From contig WLLM01000014.1 in NCBI GenBank assembly GCA_009700715.1, positions 1 to 10,760 of the forward strand: 10,760 nt of DNA. Direction: 5' to 3'. The position numbers were made by a program, and so were the translations under genes. Positions 6,891-10,760 of the stretch are shown here, piece by piece. The notes under the pieces were generated by a model, which made no database searches, was not told the DNA's origin, and was given only the letters and a program-made list of their open reading frames with translations. Source of the stretch: Actinomycetota bacterium. Lineage in GTDB: Bacteria; Actinomycetota; Actinomycetes; Nanopelagicales; Nanopelagicaceae. Every line of letters starts with the position of its first letter. The stretch's first letter is position 1.

Positions 6891-7937
6891 ATGAGCTCAC
6901 TTGACTGGGCTGGCCTTATCGCCAAATTAGAGAGTGGCTTGGATCTTGAACCTCAAGAAGCCCAGGCGATTATGCACGAAGTTTTGGAAGATCGTGCCGA
7001 GAAAGAAGTCTTAAAAACTTTTTTGATTGCACTTAAAAATAAGGGCGAGACACCTGAAGAAGTAGGTGCGCTGGTTACACAAATGTATGAATTTTGTGCA
7101 CCTATCTCAATAACCGAAAGGGCTGTCGACACCGTTGGCACTGGAGGAGATGGCGCGCACACGATCAATATTTCAACCACCGCGGCGATCATCGCGGCAG
7201 CAGCAGGTGCGCGAGTTGTTAAACACGGTAACCGCGCTGCCTCTTCGAAATCTGGTGCAGGCGATCTTCTAGAAGCCCTTGGGGTTGCAATAAACCTTGA
7301 TGGAGAAAAAGTTGCCAAGACGGTTTCGCAACTCGGAATCGGTTTCTGTTTTGCGCCGGTATTTCATCCAGCGATGCGCTTTGCAGCCCCTGCTCGAAAA
7401 GAGTTAGGTACCGCAACTGTCTTTAATATTTTGGGCCCGTTAGCAAATCCAGCAAAGCCAAAAGCCGCGGCGATCGGCGTTGCCAACGATCGAATGCATT
7501 TGGTCATGGCGCAGGTTTTGGCCGAACGCGGCGTTGAAGGTTTTGTATTCCGTGGTGATGACGGCTTAGATGAAATCACGCTTGCAACCACGACTTCAGT
7601 TTTAACAATCGGCGACGGTGAAATTGCAAGCGACCGAGTTGACGCCAAAGATTTCAATTTGGCCAACGCTCCAATCTCAGCGCTAGTAGGCGGAGATGCT
7701 CAAGAGAATGCGCGAATTACCAAGGCTATATTTGAAGGGGAGCGAGGTGCTCCGCGCGATGCAGTATTACTCAACGCTGCCGCGGCAATTGCTGCCTTTG
7801 ATGGAGAATCGGAATTGTCGGTACATGAGAGATTTGCTAAGTCGCTAGTTAAAGCTTCAGCTGCAGTTGATTCGGGTAAAGCCAGCACACTTTTAGAGAA
7901 TTGGATTGCCTTAAGTAATAAATTGATTGCTAACTAA
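6891..7937 (+). CDS. trpD: Anthranilate phosphoribosyltransferase
   Basis: A 348-residue cytosolic enzyme that joins anthranilate to PRPP, giving phosphoribosyl-anthranilate, the second step of tryptophan synthesis. An N-terminal helical domain (about 4-70) is followed by the PRPP/Mg loop DTVGTGGDG (80-88), NIST (93-96), KHGNRAASSKSGAGD (111-125), the segment RKELGTATVFNILGPLANP (169-187) that holds anthranilate-site residues, and GDDGLDE (222-228), whose acidic pair binds Mg. Length is normal for the family. No other trp genes are present, so trpD is separate from a trp operon here, as in Mycobacterium, where it also adjoins ctaE. Only a weak GAAAG precedes the ATG. Its TAA overlaps the stop of the convergent exonuclease gene. 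Confidence 0.98.
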   Translation: MSSLDWAGLIAKLESGLDLEPQEAQAIMHEVLEDRAEKEVLKTFLIALKNKGETPEEVGALVTQMYEFCAPISITERAVDTVGTGGDGAHTINISTTAAIIAAAAGARVVKHGNRAASSKSGAGDLLEALGVAINLDGEKVAKTVSQLGIGFCFAPVFHPAMRFAAPARKELGTATVFNILGPLANPAKPKAAAIGVANDRMHLVMAQVLAERGVEGFVFRGDDGLDEITLATTTSVLTIGDGEIASDRVDAKDFNLANAPISALVGGDAQENARITKAIFEGERGAPRDAVLLNAAAAIAAFDGESELSVHERFAKSLVKASAAVDSGKASTLLENWIALSNKLIAN

Positions 7938-8554
7938 TCGAGCGGTTTTTTCTCTCGCTTTCTTTTAAAGGAAGTTAGCTCACCCAAAGTTGAAACCCCG
8001 AAGGTGCCGAGTCGTTCAAAAATTCCGTGTAAAACATCAACGGTGGCACGTGCATCATCGAGCGCGCGGTGGTTGGGTTCGATCGAAGCCCCAAAGAATT
8101 CGGCCAGGGTAGAGAGTTTGCAATCACGAACTTCATCTCGGCCAAGGGCTGAACGGGCGATTCGAACTGTGTCAACGACTATGTAATCAGGCCATTCGCA
8201 ATCAGTCGATATCGCAGCTGCCTTCAAGAAACCGATATCAAATGGCGCATTATGTGCAACGAGCACCGTCTCGTGATGCGATCCCAAGAATTCAAAGAAG
8301 GTAGGCAGGATCTGATCTATCTCAGGTGCGTCATAAAGCATCGCATCCGTAATTCCGGTCAGTGAGGTGATGAACTCTGGAAGCGGATGTCCGGGGTTTA
8401 CGAAACTCTGAAATTGCCCAATGATCTCGCCGCTTCGTACTTTAAGGGCGCCTATTTCGGTTATGCCAGCCCCGGATGAAGGAGCCGCTCCGGATGTCTC
8501 TAGATCGAGAACAACAAATGTTGTTTCCGCAAGAGAACGTATTAGCGCCGACAT
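7934..8554 (-). CDS. DEDDh 3'-5' exonuclease (DnaQ/DNA polymerase III epsilon-like)
   Basis: A 206-residue exonuclease that removes nucleotides from 3' ends in a two-metal reaction. All motifs are intact: Exo I VVLDLET (D17, E19), Exo II AHNAPFDIGFL (D106) and Exo III HRALDDARAT (H162, D167), giving the DEDDh set. It is not the replicative proofreader by context. Its closest known arrangement is the actinobacterial exonuclease fused to a UvrC-like GIY-YIG domain, encoded near trpD/ctaE in Mycobacterium. Here the protein ends in FGVSTLGELTSFKRKREKKPLD, which looks like the linker before that second domain, so the GIY-YIG part seems absent. The start is supported by a TAGCCT box 7 nt upstream. 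Probable role: DNA repair or nucleotide turnover. Confidence 0.92.
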   Translation of the reverse strand: MSALIRSLAETTFVVLDLETSGAAPSSGAGITEIGALKVRSGEIIGQFQSFVNPGHPLPEFITSLTGITDAMLYDAPEIDQILPTFFEFLGSHHETVLVAHNAPFDIGFLKAAAISTDCEWPDYIVVDTVRIARSALGRDEVRDCKLSTLAEFFGASIEPNHRALDDARATVDVLHGIFERLGTFGVSTLGELTSFKRKREKKPLD

Positions 8555-8561
8555 AAATGCA

Positions 8562-8567
8562 AGGCTA
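8562..8567 (-). promoter_or_regulatory. Candidate -10 box (TAGCCT), leaderless promoter of the exonuclease gene
   Basis: On the - strand TAGCCT ends 7 nt before the ATG at 8554. It lies in a 53-bp spacer shared with the divergent hydrolase promoter. No Shine-Dalgarno is visible. Confidence 0.4.
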
Positions 8568-8595
8568 ATCCATAGCCCTGACAGCGGCTTCTCGC

Positions 8596-8601
8596 TACGC
8601 T
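8596..8601 (+). promoter_or_regulatory. Candidate -10 box (TACGCT), leaderless promoter of the hydrolase gene
   Basis: TACGCT ends 6 nt before the ATG at 8608, with no ribosome site between them. It is back to back with the exonuclease promoter, 28 bp from box to box, so the two polymerase sites must overlap and may compete. Confidence 0.4.
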
Positions 8602-8607
8602 AAAGAA

Positions 8608-9381
8608 ATGGGAGTTATTGGTGCGCCTGCAGGTTTGTTAGATAACTGGTCCGCGACAGGCAGTGGTAGCAATAAGAGCATTGGGATCTTGTTGGTTCAT
8701 GGTTTTACTGGATCGCCAGCTTCAATGCGACCTTGGGCGGAATATCTAAATCAAAAGGGTTACACAGTACGAGTTCCACTTTTACCTGGTCACGGAACTA
8801 AGCCTGAAGATTTAAATGAAGTCACGTGGGAGCAGTGGCCTGCCAAAGTTGAGCAGGAGATAGCAGAACTTTCTAAAACCTGTACAAAAATATTTCTTTG
8901 CGGACTTTCTATGGGCGGTGGAACCACGTTAAATGTTGCCACCCGTCACTCAAAAATATTAAGCGGAATAATTTTGGTGAACCCGATGATTCACGTGGCC
9001 TTTATCGGACCTGAAGTTGCCTATTTTCTCTCTCGTTTTCAAAAATTACGTAAATCAGTTGGGGATGACATCAAGCGTCCGGGTGTCACTGAGTGGGGCT
9101 ATGACGCTCTACCTACCCGTGGCGTCCATCAACTTCTGAAGATGCTCAAGTACACCCGATCACGTCTGCACGATGTGACCGCTCCAATGCAGCTATTCCA
9201 CAGCGTCGACGATCACACACTCCCCGTTTCAAATACGGAAATAATTATGAATGGGGTTGGCTCCCGAGTTAAGCAACGTATCGAATTAACTAATAGTTAT
9301 CACGTGGCAACGCTGGATTATGATGCTGAAATCATTTTTGAGAACTCCAAACTATTTATTGAAGCCCATTCAGGAGAGTAG
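8608..9381 (+). CDS. Alpha/beta-fold hydrolase, carboxylesterase/monoacylglycerol-lipase type
   Basis: A 257-residue serine hydrolase resembling the Est30 carboxylesterase family, which cleaves short- to medium-chain esters or monoglycerides. Landmarks: the oxyanion loop LLVHGFTGSP (28-37), the strand-loop LLPGHGTKPEDL (58-69), the nucleophile elbow GLSMGG (99-104) with S101, the acid D202 in VDDHTLP, and H232 in NSYHVATLDYD. The spacing of the S-D-H triad is close to Est30. A helical cap lies at about 128-185. No signal peptide is visible, so it is probably cytosolic. It heads a two-gene unit: the amidase starts 6 nt after its stop. The physiological substrate cannot be read from the sequence; lipid or ester salvage is a reasonable guess. 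Confidence 0.9.
   Translation: MGVIGAPAGLLDNWSATGSGSNKSIGILLVHGFTGSPASMRPWAEYLNQKGYTVRVPLLPGHGTKPEDLNEVTWEQWPAKVEQEIAELSKTCTKIFLCGLSMGGGTTLNVATRHSKILSGIILVNPMIHVAFIGPEVAYFLSRFQKLRKSVGDDIKRPGVTEWGYDALPTRGVHQLLKMLKYTRSRLHDVTAPMQLFHSVDDHTLPVSNTEIIMNGVGSRVKQRIELTNSYHVATLDYDAEIIFENSKLFIEAHSGE
9372..9378 (+). promoter_or_regulatory. Shine-Dalgarno of the amidase gene (AGGAGAG)
   Basis: AGGAGAG lies at the 3' end of the hydrolase gene, 9 nt before a TTG start at 9388. It is the strongest ribosome site in the window and decides the start in favour of the TTG; no in-frame ATG is nearby. Confidence 0.65.
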
Positions 9382-9387
9382 ATCGTT

Positions 9388-10725
9388 TTGAGCCATAGAA
9401 CTGCTTACGAGGCTGCATTGGAAAAAGTAGCCACAATAGATAAATCTGGATACCAATTAAATTCGGTCTTGGCGTTATCCGAAGATTTAACGTTTAACGA
9501 GAACACTGGCCCACTTGCTGGTGTCCCGATCTTGATTAAAGACAATATAGAAGCGATTGGACTACCCGCTACAGCAGGCTCTTTGGCGCTTGCCGATACA
9601 CCGGTTGTTCGTGATTCAACGATTGCAAGCCGCTTACGCGCTGCAGGTGCAACCATTATCGGATCTACCAATCTTTCAGAATGGGCAAATATTCGTTCAG
9701 GAAAATCTACGAGCGGTTGGTCGGCAGTTGGTGGATTAACCGCAAATCCCTGGAAGCATGCTCATAGCGCCGGAGGTTCTTCTTCCGGTTCGGGATCTGC
9801 AGTCGCAGCAGATATTGTTTCGATGGCAGTTGGAAGTGAAACCGATGGATCGATTGTTTGTCCCGCATCACTAAATGGTTGTGTAGGAATCAAGCCAACA
9901 GTTGGCTCTATTCCTCGTGATGCCATGATTCCAATTAGTGCTAGCCAAGATACTCCCGGCCCAATGGCGCAAAGCGTTTCCCAAGCGGCTTTGCTTCTGG
10001 ATGTCTTAACTGGAAAGAGTCAATATCAAGCGTCGGTAAGTGCAGATTCTGCGATAAGAATTGGCGTTGTCAAAGAATGGGTGACCAAAGACCCTGGAAC
10101 AAACCAACTATTTCAAGAGTTACTGAGCAAGTTGGGGAAGACAGTTAAGTTAACTGAAATATCTCTTCCTGAGCCAAGTGATACCGAAGGTGAAGCTGAA
10201 TTCAAGGTTTTGATGCACGAGTTAAATGAAGATTTAGAGAGTTACTTAACTGGAAGAGTTGGCGCAAAGGTGAAGAACCTGCAGGATGTTGTCGATTTCA
10301 ATACGACAAATCAAGATACCGAGTTAAAGTATTTCGGCCAGGAGTACTTTGATCTGGCGTTAAAGCTTGGCGGTCGTAACGAGAGTTACAAGAATTTGCG
10401 CAGCGAAAATTTAGATTGGGCGATAAATAAAGTTCTGACGCCGGGGTTTGAAGAGTTCGATATTTTGATCGGTGAAACTTACGCTCCGGCATGGAAGAGC
10501 AATCTGGGCGGTGGCGATGATTACGGTTCTGCTTCTTGGATATCGATGGCCCCGGCTATCGCAGGTACTCCTATTGGTGCACTGCCGATGGGCTTAGTCG
10601 ATGGGTTGCCGGTTGCTGTTGGGTTGGTTAGCCGAGCGAATCAGGAAGAACGTCTAATTCAAGCAATGGCCTTGATCGAGAAAACTCTCGACTTAGGCGT
10701 GCTTAAACCAACTTTCTTAAAGTAA
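9388..10725 (+). CDS. Amidase signature family hydrolase, peptide-amidase-like
   Basis: A 445-residue amidase with the Ser-cisSer-Lys triad: K51 in GVPILIKDN, S131 in AGGSSSGSGSA and nucleophile S155 in ETDGSIVCPAS; the 24-residue step between the two serines matches FAAH and GatA. The stretches NLSEWAN, SGWSAVGG, ETDGSIVCPA and ISASQDTPGPMA are closest to the bacterial peptide amidase (Pam) branch, which removes C-terminal amide groups from peptides, rather than to GatA. It has no signal peptide, so it should be cytosolic, unlike secreted relatives. The start is a TTG with a good Shine-Dalgarno inside the upstream hydrolase gene, which suggests coupled translation. The true substrate is open: peptide amides, other amides or nitrogen salvage. 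It is not a GatCAB subunit, as gatB and gatC are absent and the C-terminal half is diverged. Confidence 0.92.
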   Translation: MSHRTAYEAALEKVATIDKSGYQLNSVLALSEDLTFNENTGPLAGVPILIKDNIEAIGLPATAGSLALADTPVVRDSTIASRLRAAGATIIGSTNLSEWANIRSGKSTSGWSAVGGLTANPWKHAHSAGGSSSGSGSAVAADIVSMAVGSETDGSIVCPASLNGCVGIKPTVGSIPRDAMIPISASQDTPGPMAQSVSQAALLLDVLTGKSQYQASVSADSAIRIGVVKEWVTKDPGTNQLFQELLSKLGKTVKLTEISLPEPSDTEGEAEFKVLMHELNEDLESYLTGRVGAKVKNLQDVVDFNTTNQDTELKYFGQEYFDLALKLGGRNESYKNLRSENLDWAINKVLTPGFEEFDILIGETYAPAWKSNLGGGDDYGSASWISMAPAIAGTPIGALPMGLVDGLPVAVGLVSRANQEERLIQAMALIEKTLDLGVLKPTFLK

Positions 10726-10726
10726 A

Positions 10727-10760
10727 TTAAAAAGCTCCGGTGTATCCGTTAATCGCAGGC
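10727..10760 (-). CDS. Possible C-terminal end of a convergent gene (partial)
   Basis: On the - strand a frame stays open from the window edge to a TAA at 10729-10727, encoding PAINGYTGAF. It would end 1 nt from the amidase stop, matching the tightly convergent style seen twice elsewhere in the window. Ten codons are too few to identify a product or exclude chance. Confidence 0.3.
   Translation of the reverse strand, partial: PAINGYTGAF

Noticed and set aside
6953..7318. 121-codon open frame on - inside trpD
   Set aside because: Antisense to conserved catalytic motifs of trpD; low-complexity Ala/Ser composition and no recognisable domain.
7946..7951. Six-T run after trpD as an intrinsic terminator
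   Set aside because: No stable stem precedes it (at best 4-bp pairings around the run), and it codes for the Lys-Lys end of the exonuclease.
8578..8583. CTGACA as a -35 box for the hydrolase gene
   Set aside because: It is only 12 nt from the TACGCT box; with a 17-nt spacer it would place the transcript start inside the gene.
1..10760. Mobile element, CRISPR array, defence island or novel multi-gene system
   Set aside because: No transposase, integrase, repeat array, toxin-antitoxin pair or tRNA is visible; nearly all sequence is accounted for by recognised chromosomal genes.

Overview
The window is a chromosomal segment of an actinobacterium. It carries the split cluster for the aerobic cytochrome bcc-aa3 branch: ctaD (5' end missing) and ctaF on the + strand, and ctaE-qcrC-qcrA-qcrB on the - strand. 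QcrC is a diheme, membrane-tethered cytochrome, the Rieske protein has three membrane segments, and subunit IV is of the actinobacterial type; all three are hallmarks of this phylum. trpD beside ctaE, with a DEDDh exonuclease next to it, repeats an order known from Mycobacterium (trpD-ctaE-qcrCAB, exonuclease gene nearby). G+C is about 43-50% in the lines I counted, spacers are very short and stop codons overlap. This points to a streamlined, low-GC actinobacterium, possibly a freshwater acI/Nanopelagicales type; that placement is inference.

Layout: 1-1749 holds ctaD (partial) and ctaF, followed by a small SRPBCC-fold gene (1785-2261). Its stop overlaps the stop of the convergent qcrB. The - strand operon runs from ctaE (start near 6288) through qcrC and qcrA to qcrB (ends at 2258). 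A 152-bp divergent spacer with a 25-bp near-palindrome separates ctaE from a stand-alone receiver-domain protein (6441-6866) and trpD (6891-7937), both on +. trpD meets the convergent exonuclease gene (8554-7934) with another 4-bp stop overlap. Divergent from the exonuclease is a two-gene + strand unit: an Est30-like alpha/beta hydrolase (8608-9381) and a peptide-amidase-like amidase (9388-10725). The last 34 bases look like the tail of another - strand gene.

How the genes work together: QcrB, QcrA and QcrC oxidise menaquinol and pass electrons through the tethered cytochrome directly to CtaC/CtaD/CtaE/CtaF, which reduce oxygen and pump protons. trpD belongs to tryptophan synthesis and is a positional neighbour only. 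The receiver protein is the only candidate regulator in the window. Four starts have a TAnnnT box 6-7 nt before the ATG, suggesting leaderless transcripts.

I found no mobile element, CRISPR array, RNA gene, defence locus or clearly undescribed multi-gene system. The most useful leads are the palindromes, the receiver with an altered switch residue, the shortened exonuclease and the uniform leaderless promoter arrangement.
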